Of a stretch of 64,000 bases of DNA, positions 13,514 to 25,520 are shown in pieces. Where the stretch lies: NCBI GenBank assembly GCA_018340805.1, contig JACMZG010001914.1:1273820-1337819 (forward strand), given 5' to 3'. Position 1 is the first letter of the stretch. Each line of letters begins with the position of its first letter. The notes below the pieces were generated by a model. The model searched no databases. It saw nothing but the letters and a program-made list of their open reading frames with translations, and was not told the origin of the DNA. Position numbers and translations under genes: made by a program. Source of the stretch: Microvelia longipes (lineage: Eukaryota > Arthropoda > Insecta > Hemiptera > Veliidae).

Positions 13514-14682
13514 CTATAACACAATAAACCAACAATAAAAACATAAACTATCTCCTGTTGACACTCCCAGCAATTGATACAAAACTCTGACTTATTTCTT
13601 AAATTAAAAAAATTACTTTGAAATTTCATAAAATACATTAGCAATATGCCAAGTAGTCACTTAAGTTATGAATTAATACAATAATTATATGGCTGTATGG
13701 TCCAAGTCGACCAATGCCAAAAAAACAAAAAAACAAAATACAATAAGTGGCACTGAAGAAAGACGAGCTAGCTGAAGAAGCAGCTTTGATTACCCACTAC
13801 CCCTGCATTTCTGTCATACGGATAACCTCACAATCATAATTTTCTGATGTAAACTCCCTTACATCAAAATGTATTACATTAGAATATGTAATAACACATT
13901 ATTAAGGTGGTGTCAGGTTGAGATCAAGGTAATGATAATACCTGACAATAATAGTTTTAGTGAGTACTTAGTAAGTTTTACCTGAATATTTGCTCAGCTA
14001 ATACATTTCTATCATCTCCCCAAATATTTATCTATCTAACTCACAAATTAATAATTTCACAGTTTTTATTGCAAATTGATTAAAGTAAAAAATATTAATA
14101 ATAAATAATTTTAAAAGACATAAAGAAAATAATTAACTATAGCAAGTTATGATTAGAACAAAAGAGGGGGAAATAAATACTAAGTCCTCATGCAAGGTTT
14201 GGCTGGGGGTTCAACTCCGTGTTCAGCTACCCCCCTAGGGGTTCAACGCCTAGGCAATTGTCGGTTAAAAATCCGCCTCGGCAATAGGTTAAAAAATACC
14301 TATATAATAAATATCTATAAAAAATACCAACTCCCCTTGGAGGTTGAAATCCCAAAGGGAGTGAACACAGGGTTGAACTTTCTGCAAAACATGCAGAAGT
14401 TGAACCCCGCATGTGAACAAAGTAATAATTGACTAATAAACTTGTGAATTCTTAGAGGCACTAGCACTTGCTAATGATTTTCTCACTCTAGTATTTTACC
14501 TTTACTCAGTTAAAACATTTGCTCTGATTTAAGTTTAGACTCATTTTGTTAGAGCAATTGAAATAATCCAGAGATGAAGTACTAATAGTTGGACCTCATA
14601 CAATATTGCTAGAACTGTTTAGCTGAACAATGTTGCAAGCTCTCGTTACTCTAAGACATATTCTTTGTTATTAGGAACTTAC

Positions 14683-14888
14683 AATTTCTGATAATACACA
14701 ACTGGATCAGCTAAGAGATCAGACATGTCGACTGCTTTTCTTTTCTCTTCTACTTGGGGATGTGATGTCAGAACAAGCCAACCTACATGCGAGTACCAGA
14801 ACCCTCGCCTGGCATCGTGGGGATCTGCGTCTGTTTCACTGTACTTGTGGTGTACACGGTGGTCCAGAGCCCACGCGTATATGTGTCT
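14683..14888 (-). CDS. Acyl-CoA delta-9 desaturase, exon with second histidine box
   Basis: Encodes residues 161-228. The acceptor is TACTTGCAG just above 14888 and the donor GTAAGT begins at 14682. It carries the second histidine box in DHRVHHKYSETDADPHDARRG, the most diagnostic stretch of insect and vertebrate acyl-CoA desaturases, followed by the FWYSHVGW segment. It joins the previous exon in phase 0 and passes two bases of a leucine codon to the next. Confidence 0.95.
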
Positions 14889-15356
14889 CTGCAAGTACAT
14901 CAAGCAATCAGTATCAGAACGAATTACGTCAATGAATCATAGGGACAAGGATCAATGTTTTTAATAATGTTAACGAGGTGATACCAAAGTTTTGCTTCAA
15001 TATCACTTCCAACTAGTAACTTTGTTAAATTTCCTACACGACTTAGCCCCTATTAGTCATGGACACAATGTTTACCAATATCAAACAAATAGTGAAGACG
15101 ACTCTGACAAATGAGTCCAGATTGTCCATAACATGCATAGGATACTCACTTTTTTTCTAGGTTTAAAAAATCCAACCACACTGGAAGTATACTGCAGGTT
15201 TGAATATTCCAACTAACAAATTAGGTGACATTATGATAAATATTGTGACCCTAGTCTGGTAAATAAAATAAAATATTCCAGTTATATAAAAGGAGAAATG
15301 ATGCACCACACCACAGGGTCTGGGAAACATAATCTACAAAAAAATTTGTAGTACTC

Positions 15357-15384
15357 GCAACTTGTAGTAGCGACTACAAGTTGC
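15357..15384. repeat. Perfect hairpin, 12-bp arms
   Basis: GCAACTTGTAGT and its exact complement separated by AGCG, inside a desaturase intron. No known function. Confidence 0.75.
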
Positions 15385-15779
15385 TTGTAGGTACCTTGAT
15401 GATCCAACATCAATTCAGGATATTCCTGGTGTATAAAAATAAAATTTTACAATTTCTATCGTCGTGTTCTTTTTCTCTGAAGGATGTAAAAACTGTGAGG
15501 GCAAAACTCGGCACAAATGTTGCTTTCATACATGACTACATGCCTGCCAAATTGATCCAAACATTTTTCCGCTTTTATGAATTTAGGAAATGTTCCCTAT
15601 TATTAATGACGGTTAATGACGTAAAACAATTATTTTCCAAATGGTACAACTAGAGCTAAAAATCTTTACTGCACCAGGTTTCAATCATTGAGTATAATCA
15701 CACTGAGAGTCATGATGATGACACATACACATACAACAGACAACTTATAAACTACTCAGGAGGTCTTAAAACACCTACG

Positions 15780-15858
<79 letters not shown>

Positions 15859-15867
15859 TATATATAC
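15780..15867. repeat. (AT)n microsatellite
   Basis: About 88 bp of almost pure AT dinucleotide in a desaturase intron. Confidence 0.95.
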
Positions 15868-15966
15868 ACCTAAATAATTCCTTTAATATATTCGACGTCT
15901 ATGGATAGGCAAAGAATACAAGAATGAGTACATTTACGATAAAGGATTAGGACAATAAGTACTAAC

Positions 15967-16097
15967 CTGACCAGATATAGTGAATAGGAATGCAAGTATA
16001 ATCCTCAGCGGCAACTTAGCTTTGTAGGCTTTATGCGACCACAGCCTATGCACACCGGCAGTTATTCCAAAGCCAGATGCGTATATCATAAATATAA
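15967..16097 (-). CDS. Acyl-CoA delta-9 desaturase, exon with first histidine box
   Basis: Encodes residues 118-160 after a minus-strand acceptor TTGTCTTACAG; the donor GTTAGT begins at 15966. It contains GITAGVHRLWSH, the first histidine box (HRLWSH), and the start of the following membrane helix (LRIILAFLFTISGQ). In many insect desaturases the last motif reads closer to NTIAFQ, so this copy is a little divergent there but keeps the glutamine before the next exon. Confidence 0.92.
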
Positions 16098-16186
16098 CTG
16101 TAAGACAAAAGATGAGTATATCATAAATATAACTGTAATACTAAAATTCTTAGATTTGCTTCATAGTTTGAACTTGCTATTAGTTG

Positions 16187-16242
16187 TTACTATTAGTAAC
16201 GTAGTACTAATAGTAATATTAGTACTACGTTACTAATAGTAA
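16187..16242. repeat. Perfect hairpin, 26-bp arms
   Basis: Arms 16187-16212 and 16217-16242 are exact reverse complements around a GTAA loop. It lies in the intron between the first two recovered desaturase exons. Confidence 0.85.
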
Positions 16243-16627
16243 TATTACAAGGAAAACACTACGCTTTTCTTTCATAATTAAAGGTGTATTTTCAAAAAAA
16301 ATTGGTTTAGCGGTACAAAATGAGTGAAATTTGTTAGGCCTGGCTATTGGACTATTAGCACCGACTTAGTACCGCGCTCCAGTGACTTTGGCAGTGTAAT
16401 ATGAATGCTTCATTTTATGTGTATTGTAAAAAAAATCCGGCCTCTAGCTTCGGCGCACTGTAAGTGTTGTATCTTACCACAGTAAGGAGTTATATTGAGT
16501 GAACAAGTGGTTCTCATTTCTCCTATAATTCTAGTATTAATAGAATATAAACACTATCCCAAGTACAAAATTTAATGATGAAAATTCCCTAGTATCACCA
16601 AAATATAAGCTAAGCCTAAATAATGTC

Positions 16628-16709
16628 AAATGTAAGACAAGCATAAATGATGTAAAATGTAAGACATGCATAAATAATTTAAAATGTTAAACAAGCATAA
16701 ATAATGTAA
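16628..16709. repeat. 27-bp tandem repeat, three units
   Basis: Unit AATGTAAGACAAGCATAAAT plus 7 bases, repeated three times with a few substitutions, close to the end of the first recovered desaturase exon. Confidence 0.75.
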
Positions 16710-16756
16710 AATAAATGTAAGCAAAGTACGAATTATACAAACAAAGCTCAACTTAC

Positions 16757-17105
16757 CCCATAATACAGTGAGGAATTTAGCTGATACTATAGCTAAATAT
16801 ATTCCATAAAGTGCGCCTCCGTGAACAAATAACTGCGCAAACAAATCCGGCCACAGCAGTTCAGGGGTGTAGGGAACTCTTACCGACTTATCCAGTAATT
16901 TACTTGCTGGTGTAAGTCCTGCGTTAGCCTGGGGGGCTTTACCGTCATCTCCAAGCCCGTTAGAGACGACACCATTGGTATGCCCGTTCGTAAGTCCATT
17001 GGACTTAGTGACGTCTCCAGTTCTATGTTTGATAATCCCGTTGCCATTCTTGTAGTTATTGTTGGCACCATCTTCCAGTAAAACACTATTTGTATGTGTA
17101 TCATC
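16757..17105 (-). CDS. Acyl-CoA delta-9 desaturase, first recovered coding exon
   Basis: Encodes 116 residues and one base of a valine codon. The acceptor TTATTTTCCAG ends just above 17105 and the donor GTAAGT begins at 16756. The N-terminal 70 residues are hydrophilic and asparagine/glycine-rich with an NG-repeat (TNGHTNGVVSNG). They lead into VPYTPELLWPDLFAQLFVHG and the first membrane helices. There is no in-frame ATG in the exon, so translation must start in an upstream exon. With the other four exons the product is 374 residues plus a few from that exon, the normal size for the family. The whole gene runs on the minus strand toward Eph. Confidence 0.9.
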
Positions 17106-20100
17106 CTGGAAAATAATATTTTATTTAATTAAATTCAGACCGTGACTAGGCAGTTTATACGGTTATGTCGTGAGAATCCGAGGTGTAACAAAGACACCCG
17201 AATTACATCTAGTTTTTGGCGAGTTCTGTAATAAGTCTATAAGAGAACTTTCTTTTCTTAACATTTATGTTTCTTCATTTCCTTATGTAAAAAGAATCAG
17301 GACAGAATGGAATCAAAGAGAGGCTCAATTCTTCTTTAAAATCACTTAACTGTGAATTAAACTCAAGTGGTCTATGACATGCAATAACCTAACCTTAACC
17401 TTTTCCGGTTATTGGCGCCTTTGCTTATCCCCTTTTCTTCAATCATAAATATGACCAAGTTGGCGGATAAAACAGTAACCCCGAGACCAATTAGGAATTT
17501 CTTTTAAAACATTACTGTATGTCCATGAGTCAACATGTTGTATCAAAGAATTGTATCACAGGTCGCAGCTTGTCTCATATCAATGGAGTAGGGAAAAAGG
17601 GGGTTTCTAGTTCCCCCTTTTAACTTCACTAATGATAAATAAATCTACAAACGTAATTTTCAACTAAATTCATTAAAGCATATAAAATACACTCTTTTAG
17701 TGCAAAAACGGTAATTTTTCCCAGCTCGCTTCGCTGGCATTATAAGTTATTTGTTATGAATTCAAACAGTATTTTCATTAAAATTTGACAGGGTCTATTA
17801 ATTATGGTTATGCTAAACTCTCAATAGGAAACTCCTATGAAAAATGAAGCGCTTCGCCACAGTTTGTTAATGCCCCAAATAGTGAAATGATCTGACCTGG
17901 CTGAAATTTTCAGCCAAATTATTTGGCTGAATATGATTATAAAATATGGAACTCATGTGCCTTACCATTTATAGAAAATGGAGCCCGATCGTTCGCTATG
18001 TTATCTGCCAAATCATTTGGAATTTCTGAAACAAAATCAATAATGTTGACTAAGACACAATTAAATATTATAAAAAAAGCCAGCGATATTACGCTTTGAA
18101 TAGTATTTTGCTAGCTGCTCCTACTATTTGAAAGTGATAAATATAAGTAAATAAAGATAAGCAAGACATTAATATAGATTATAAACAATCGCTACTGAAG
18201 ACATATGTTAGCGAGAAGGTTTGCTACGTTATGCGCTGAGCATAGCTATGTTGTCGACCAAGTTCAACTAACCATCATGTAAGTTGAACCAACTAACAAG
18301 CAGGCTAGCAAACAATAGCTGTTAATATTTGGTAACGATGTTCCTAATCCCGTTAGAGTTAATTCATTAGAGAAGTATAGTCCATAGAAATGGCAGTGGG
18401 GTGAAGAATAGGCAATTGGTCTGTCATCGCAGGACTGCTCCAGACCACCTAGATGTATGATATAATGGAATCCCATCTCTATATACTCGAGCAAGTTTAC
18501 AGCTGCTCCAACTAGTCCTATGCAAGGACTGCTTCAGACCAACTAGATGTATGATATACACTCCAAGTTATGGTATACACTCTATACAATCACGCAAGTT
18601 AGTCAACAACTGATCTCACAAGTCCTTTAACGACAGCTTCAGACAACCCATTTTTATGAAACAGAAATCGCCTTTTCAATAAACTATCTGTGCAGCGGAG
18701 ATGGATATAGTTTAGAGAGTAGAGCCTATGTAGTGTTAGGGAACTGTTAAAGGTTACATAGTTATATTGTTAAGTAGAAAAATCTATAGACTAGATCTGT
18801 TTCACGCCCCATAGAGCATTTAAATTAGAATCAAGTACCGCTATCTATTCTTTAGCTATACTCGTATTTCACACACATCTTACTCCAGCACAGTTCCTAA
18901 ATACACAGGGTTCTTCTTTTATTATTCACCATGTCGTGGAATAGTGACGTCACAAAATTAAAATTCAGGATAAATAGTACTTCTTTTAGATTAGGTGACC
19001 CATTTGTTTACCACAACATAATGATTGACACAATTAATAAACGACAAAGGTAAATAAACACAAAAAACTAAGGGGTCACATAAACTAAAGAAACTGTTTT
19101 ATAAAATATGTATATGTTAGGAGAGAAACCGGCTTTCAACCGAATATAGTCATTCGTTTCCAGGGTACAATGCTCCGAACGGATTTTAAATTCCATCTCA
19201 GCAAAACAACTCATCCGACTCGTATTTCCATCTCAAACACAGAAAATCAAAAGTTATGAATAGAACCGTTTCGATGTTTTTTATAAAACTCTGTAAAATG
19301 TCTGTTACGGTTTATCTTAGAAATCGTAACGGAACATTTAGCTGCGTAATATTTAAACATGTGACTGAAATGAAACTAAATCATACAGGGGATGGCTTGC
19401 ATCACCTGTTTCCAATTAATACGGAGTTATCTGCAGACTCATGTCACACAAGTAGTCTACGTGTTTTACGTTGATTCAAAATCTATGATAAATGAATTTT
19501 CTTTCATGACGAGTTGCTTCGGGTACACGTTTAGAAACACTTACCGGTCTGCACCAGTGAACACAGAGTGGTTTTCTAAACACAACCATAAATCAACAAC
19601 CGCGTTCAAAAACTCATAATGCTTATGATGTTTACCTACCAAGAAACCAAAATTTTCTATTTACTTAAAACATCGTTGAATTTATGCTTAAAGTGTTTTT
19701 TTGACAAGAACAAAACATAACCTGAACATAAAATGTACCTGTTTATTTTAAACATATTATTATTACAAAAGCGACCGGTAGTCACCGAATTCGGACCGGT
19801 ACAAACCGGAAAGTGTTCCAGAACTATCAAATATAAACAGAAGTGTGACTCAGACAGTCAAATATAATACTCAAGTTTTCCACCGTTAGACCTTGAAGAT
19901 AATGGAATAGAAAAGTCGTTTCAAATGTAATTTTCAAATATTAAATTGGAGAGATGTAATGTCAGTAATTACGGATGATTTCTTTGTAATATTATTTTCA
20001 AGTTAGAGGTCATTAAACTGAGAGATATACGTCATTAGATTCACAATAAGCAATATTAATAGCTATTTAGCTACAAAATCTTTAGGGATATTCCTACTTC

Positions 20101-20819
20101 ACCTCCTTCCCAAACAAAATACCCCTGTCATTGCATTGCCAGACTAACGCATATAATACCTAATTATAATAGCCCAAATTAATTTTTCATCAAATTATCT
20201 TTGTGTAAAGATGACATCCCAGGACCAAGTGATAAGCTTTGGCTAAACTTCACTCTGTTAAAACGAACAAAGTTATGAGGAAAATACTGAGGTAGCCCGG
20301 ACCCAGAGACTTTAGATATTTAATTAGTAAGACTGTCGACTCAATTTTAGAAAAATTTGGATTCCGGTCGACACTAGCGCGGCGGAGGACGTACCTTTCA
20401 ATTAAGTGAGCGTGGCTTAATTTCCCGCTTTTTTACAACAAATCAGTTAGAAACTAACTTTTTATACTTTGTATAGTCATACTTCTAACTAGCCTAAAAG
20501 CATCGCGCGGCCTTTGTCGTCTTTAAAGATACACAGAACGCTTCTGATTACTTCAAGTATTTCATTCAAGTAATTTATTAATCTAATCGATTCAATCCGC
20601 TAATAATCAAATAGTGGCTGAATTCTCTACGTGCTAGAAGATAGATTTTGTAATTTATGCAGCCTGAAACAATCAAATACAAAAAAACGTCTTTTTTAAT
20701 TTGTAATTTAATTTGATGTAATTAAATTACATCGGCAGATGCTGCGCACACATAATTATGTGTGTTTACCTGATAAAATCGATTAAATCAATAATTAGTT
20801 AAATGAAATTTAAACTTAC
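17106..20819 (-). other. 5' part of the desaturase gene or its upstream DNA; start exon not placed
   Basis: The start codon should lie here or just beyond. Two minus-strand sites could supply it: an ATG directly followed by GTAAGG near 17965, and a short ATG frame ending at a GTAAGT donor near 19547 that joins the next exon in phase. Neither has supporting composition, so neither is annotated as coding. A 36-bp segment is duplicated at 18429-18464 and 18522-18558. CG-containing patches at 20360-20395 are compatible with a promoter but not diagnostic. Confidence 0.35.
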
Positions 20820-21100
20820 CTGCCTTCAGTAGCGTTCTGTGGTAGTTTAAAAAACTTCTCTTTACTATTAGTTTACGATGCATTTTTGTAATGCAGAACA
20901 TGTCGATGGCGAACCATTTTTATTAGATTACAATAAAAATAAACGAAGAAAACAATCATTTTATAATAACAATAAATGTAGGTGTTATAACCCAAAAGTT
21001 GCCATGGTGTATATAAATTAAAATTTAAAAATATAATTGGTAATTTTTGGAAAGCAATTGGGGTTAGTTCATAAGTTGTCCGCACCGGTCCGCCGCAGCG
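20820..21100 (-). promoter_or_regulatory. Possible 5' UTR exon and promoter region of the desaturase
   Basis: A strong minus-strand donor (GGCAG then GTAAGTTT) ends at 20820. The only ATG close upstream that stays open to this donor is out of phase with the exon at 17105, so the segment would be untranslated. The far end (21065-21110) is unusually CG-rich for this window. This is inference from one splice site and composition. Confidence 0.25.
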
Positions 21101-21160
21101 CTACTTTTTAGTAGCTTGCGATAATCGGATCCAAACTTTTCCTAATTTAAGTTTACCCCC

Positions 21161-21486
21161 TGCCCGCATAGAGATATATTACTAGAGGGGCCCTATTGGT
21201 TGAATTTTGAAACATCGAAATAGTAACCTGACCACATTTGATTATCATTTTCATCAAATAAACAGAACAAAAAGACAGTAAATTATATAGTAGAATGTTT
21301 AAATACAAATCACAACACAAACAATCTGCGGGAAGCCGAAAACAATTGATAATTATAACCTTAACTCCCTCTTGAAGGAGGTTTCAATAGGTTACACAGA
21401 GCCCCTGAGAACCCACTAAAAATGTTTCAGGTCTCAATATATTAAGATAGGCTATGCCCCTCTAGTATATATCTCTATGCCTGCCC
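21161..21486. mobile_element. Small element with ~30-bp terminal inverted repeats
   Basis: Near-exact inverted copies (GCATAGAGATATAT then ACTAGAGGGG) lie at 21161-21190 and 21457-21486, about 325 bp apart, with no coding capacity between them. This is the form of a MITE or foldback. No target duplication is obvious. Confidence 0.5.
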
Positions 21487-21770
21487 GGACCTGATTTTTT
21501 AATATTTTGCTTTATTGAACGGTCGTCAGAGAATTCTTCATTACACGGCTAAATGACACGATATTTATTTGTACATCTCGCGATAACTGACGTAAAAATT
21601 TATCGATTTTGATCAAATTTGGTGTGCTAATTGTACTAATTACATTTCAGAGATGTATAGTTTTTGGATAAAATTTGAATTTTTTTTATCCGTTGGACCA
21701 ATATGGCGGTCCACTTAAAAATTAATTTTGTTTTGAAAAATTAAGTCGTATATAGTTTGGCTCAATATTA

Positions 21771-22602
21771 GACCTTTGATGATAACTGTGAATAGAGATG
21801 AAGAAAAGGCAAAGATTGTGTTTACTTGTCTATCAACTAGAGCTATTTATATCGAAATATCACAATTTTTTACAACGGACAGCACACTTAAGGCGATAAG
21901 AAGGTTTCTAGTCGGGCAGGACAGCCAGCATAAACAATGTCAGACATTGACAAGAATCTAATGAGAGTAGCCAAGGTGCTAACTCTAAATCAGAGCTAAA
22001 TAACCGGAGAACTTGCAATAAGACACAAAGTGGACATTTATACTTCCTGCTGCGTCAAACAATGTTTCTGTGTTCAAAAGTTCCTGCGGGCATGTAAATG
22101 TTTGATCAAATCAGTAAAAGAGCCCTGGGAATTAGAAAATGTTGTATAAAACATTAAAAACAGCAAGGCCTTCAGTGCCGTAATTATGTGCCTCTTGACG
22201 AGGATGATCAAGAAGCTCTAACACGTAACCACTTCCTAGTCGGGTAAAGCAGTACAGCCATCGCTTTTAGAATATTTGATGATGATGACTCGTGGGTCCG
22301 ACGGCACTGAAACATTGCTCAATCTTTATCTGATAACTTCAAAGCGAGATGGCTAAAATAATGTCTGCCCACACCCAAATATCAAGCAATGTGGTTAAAA
22401 AACTGAAGTACTAGCTAACTCAAGTAGTTGGTGATATAATGTTAATTGCGGACCCATACACAACAAGTAATACTTGGCTGAGGACTGATAATTAAATACT
22501 TCCCACAAAGGAATGGACATGTGACAGCGTCTGATAAGGACTGCTCAGGAAAAACTTAAAAGACCAGTCATCAAGGTTATAGTAATTCTCGCACAAGAGG
22601 AG
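21771..22602 (+). pseudogene. BEL/Pao retrotransposon integrase relic
   Basis: Translated pieces in changing frames match the C-terminal half of BEL/Pao polyproteins in the right order. At 21780-21920 lies KIVFTCLSTRAIYIEIS, typical of the integrase core. At 22170-22235 lies LDEDDQEALTRNHFLVG, the BEL/Pao 'LTPxHFLxG' signature, followed at once by a stop. At 22428-22485 GDIMLIAD matches the C-terminal beta-barrel segment, and at 22545-22600 RTAQEKLKRPVIK matches the closing motif. Several stops and frameshifts break it. No LTR is seen, so this is an old 5'-truncated fragment. Confidence 0.8.
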
Positions 22603-22675
22603 GTCAATTAAACGAAGAAAGCTGTAGTGGTTTTTGACAGTTTGTCTTTATTTTTAAGATATCTAATATAAGGAT

Positions 22676-22886
22676 TGAAATAAAGCTCTTTCACATAGAT
22701 AGTTATAAGCATATCACAGTGTAGTTAGTTATAGTTTTACTATCATTATAGTAAAACCTGATTTCAACCAAATAAAAGTCATCCTCATTACCAGGAAGAT
22801 GACCTGTATTTGGTTGAAAGACGGTTTTACTATCATTTTATGCTTAAAACTATATAAGCTCTAAGGATAGAGCTTTATTTTGATAT
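22676..22886. repeat. Foldback element, ~95-bp imperfect arms
   Basis: The two halves are reverse complements almost end to end: AAATAAAGCTCT at the outside, TAGTAAAACC and TTTCAACCAAATA further in. The centre is around 22783. This is a non-coding MITE-like hairpin just after the BEL/Pao relic. Confidence 0.75.
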
Positions 22887-23588
22887 TTCTACGATAAAAG
22901 TCTTCTTATTATAAGGCTTTGTAACAAAAAAAAAATTATGAAATATATTTAAGAATTATAATTATGAAAATTCCTTTTACCAGTCCGGAGGCAGTAAATA
23001 AAGCAATCGTGTTCGCCAAGCTTCGCGACGCTTTGGCGGCCGAGGCCTTCGCTCATCAATGTAAACAAATCTTTAAGTTTCTCTTTGTTCCCATTATAAA
23101 CCTACTAGTAAGTGTATTTGACTAAGAGAAGAGGAGTGGGGATGGGGTGGGGTGAGGGTGGAGTAGACGGTTCCTACTTTGCTATTATGTCACCACTAAC
23201 CCATGAACTTTAACTAATTTTACACTTGTAATTAACGAAATATAAAGGTAAGGTTAATTAAACCTTATCGCGTTTTGTAAAGCTGATTACGCTAAGGAAA
23301 TAATAACAGACATATGTACAAGCTATTATGTATGATAAGCTAAACAAACCATGATAACAGCAATAACTAGATTACCTTATCACTTACAACTTAGCCACAT
23401 TTAATTTTCTCATTATCAAAAATCGATCTTTTTAAGTGTAAAATTTGATCAAAAACATTTCAATGTTATAGTGGATTGCCTTTGGAAATAATTGGCTTAA
23501 AGTGTTTCAAAAAGGAGTGTAACCAAAATATCCGTTTCAGACGTCCCTGATTATAGACAAGTCATCAGGAACCTCAGTCACACACACA
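22887..23588. other. No gene seen; purine-rich block
   Basis: Non-coding. A G-rich block at 23130-23172 (GGTGAGGGTGGAGTAGACGG) resembles blocks at 28020-28055 and 63640-63680; each of the three lies upstream of an (AT)n tract. Confidence 0.4.
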
Positions 23589-23589
23589 G

Positions 23590-23663
<74 letters not shown>
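23589..23663. repeat. (AT)n microsatellite
   Basis: About 75 bp of AT dinucleotide with one interruption, directly before the inverted repeat that follows. Confidence 0.95.
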
Positions 23664-23666
<3 letters not shown>

Positions 23667-23674
23667 CTGGATTT

Positions 23675-23899
23675 AGGTACTTACACTGGTAGCTGTAGCT
23701 GATCAGTCTATAGTCCAATTCTTCGTTTTCTTTGTGTTAACGTATATTTGCATCTTTCTAAAGAGTTATGTTTATATATAAACATAACTCATAAGTATAA
23801 CATTGATTGCAGAAAGATGCAAATATACATTAACACAAAGAAATCGAAGAATTGGACTATAGACTAATGAAACTGATCAGTTACAGCTACCAAGTACCT
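23675..23899. repeat. Long inverted repeat, ~100-bp arms
   Basis: From AGGTACTT at the left to AAGTACCT at the right, the arms pair with few mismatches (AGTCCAATTCTTCG, TATTTGCATCTTTCT and so on). The inner part contains a second small palindrome around 23775. A single half of this arm occurs again at 28257-28310, also next to an (AT)n tract. Confidence 0.8.
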
Positions 23900-24120
23900 G
23901 AAACCAGGAAAGGTAATGGCTGGGGAAACTAATGGTTAAAAATAAATGCATAACGGAAGACGGTGATTCATTGAAGTATACATGAATGAACACTGCTTTA
24001 TAGTAAAACGTATTGAATACAGTCGTATAAGAAGACGGGCGGAAAGTCAAAACAGATGGCGCAAATATACGAACACAACATAAAACGCGAAGATAAAACA
24101 GAAAGGAATCATTGAATCAG

Positions 24121-24329
24121 GTCTCGCCGTATCTAAAGCTGCAGGTATCACCGTATTTAAAGTTGCAGGTCTCGCCGTATCAATAGTCACACGTCTAACT
24201 GTATCTAAAGTCGCAGGGCTCACCGTATCTAAAGTCGAGGTCTCACCGTATCTAAAGTCGCAGGGCTCACCGTATCTAAAGTCGCAGGTCTCACCGTATC
24301 TAAAGTTGCAGGTATCGCAGTATCTACAG
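24121..24329. repeat. 24-bp minisatellite, nine units
   Basis: Unit GTCTCACCGTATCTAAAGTC plus GCAG repeated nine times. Since 24 is a multiple of three, the minus strand reads as an 8-residue repeat (TCDFRYGE-like), but this is a by-product of the period; there is no sign of a gene. Confidence 0.9.
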
Positions 24330-24339
24330 GAATACTTTA

Positions 24340-25510
24340 ATTTTGTAAGAAGCATTGTCTACAAGAAGAGATTCCACATGCTTTTGAAAACTATAACAGG
24401 ATGTTGTATTTCTAATGTCTCCAGAAAGATTATTAAAAACAAGGAAGAGTTCTTTTAGCAGATTAGTTCTGCTTATAAGTTTAATAAATGTATCTTTATT
24501 TCTTAGGTTGTAAGGATTCTAATCATTCACTCTCAGAACTTCAGACTCTGAAGTTCTGAGCATGGCAGGAAATTTCCATGCTTCCATTATAAAAATGGAA
24601 GACATTGTCAAAATTGACAAGCATGTGATTTTGAATGTAAGCGTTGGCCTAAACATAATATAATGTAAGTGGAGTTTCAGCAGAGTTATATTGATTGAGT
24701 CTATAAATTGATAAGTAAAAGAAAAATCATTTGTAAACCACAGCATCTATATGAAATTCATAAGTTAACTTACTATCTATAAGTAACCCTAGAAATTTGG
24801 TTACATTTACTGCTGAGACAGGAGAATTATTTATACTAACTGACAGAGACATCTGTGGTCTAATTTTACTAAAAATAACATTAACAATTTTATTTACATT
24901 TATAACTAGTTTAATAATTCGACACTATTCCGCAAATGCGGAACAAATTAAATTAATTCTCTCCTGCAGAATTTCTAATGATTTACAAATGACAATGACA
25001 GTGACAGAGGTCATCATGATGTGGTTATCTTATGACAGGTATCATCTTCCTACAAAATTACTTACAGAATTTACAATTTAAAAATAAATAGAAAGGTCGT
25101 AAATGAACAGGAGAAATAATAAAGGTCCCACGATATTACCCTGAAGCACTCCGCAATTAATATTAAATTACCTCAGTGTCTATTAATAAAAACTTTAAAA
25201 GTTCTTCCACTTAAAAAGATCTTAGAATTTTATAAGATAATTCCCTAAAAAAATTAAAGTTCTTGCAATGTTGAATCGTGAAACATAAGATCGAAGGCTT
25301 TAGACGGGTTGACCAGAAACCAAAAGCCCTCCATCTAATGATTCACAGATCTACTGAGAAGCTAATATGGCTGCATCCATTCTAAACCCAGTTTGCTCCT
25401 CAGGCAGCAAGTTTTATTTTATTACGAATCTATATATTTTGTGAGCCAAGTTTTTCAAACACTTTGGATAGACTCTTTCAACAGAGCGAGAGAAACGATA
25501 TTGATTCGGA
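24340..25510 (-). pseudogene. Non-LTR retrotransposon (LINE) reverse transcriptase relic
   Basis: On the minus strand, fragments of a LINE reverse transcriptase appear in order from 25510 downward: RVYPKCLKNLAHKIYRFV (fingers region), LLPEEQTGFR, then NPSKAFD (the 'LSKAFD' box) near 25300, then GVLQGNIVGPLLFLLF at 25098-25155 (RT block 4/5). The FVGDD-type catalytic box near 25040 is broken by a one-base frameshift. VTKFLGLLIDSKL around 24790 is the typical downstream 'FLGV-ID-L' motif. Stops and shifts are frequent. Blocks fit jockey/CR1-type elements; the clade is not resolved. Confidence 0.8.
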
Positions 25511-25520
25511 TGTGTAACAG

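Larger units (their letters stand above)
11983..16756 (-). other. Introns of the desaturase gene
   Basis: Four introns (11983-13327, 13514-14682, 14889-15966, 16098-16756) with GT-AG ends. They hold no second gene. The segment 14190-14410 has several copies of a short GGTTGAAC/GTTCAAC motif in both orientations and may be an old foldback; perfect hairpins and microsatellites in the introns are listed separately. Confidence 0.7.

Noticed and set aside
19256..19619. Two overlapping plus frames as a possible exon
   Set aside because: They compete in different phases, have no recognised domain and lie opposite the desaturase 5' region.
24047..24355. 102-codon minus-strand frame with octapeptide repeats
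   Set aside because: The 24-bp period is a multiple of three, so an open frame is automatic.
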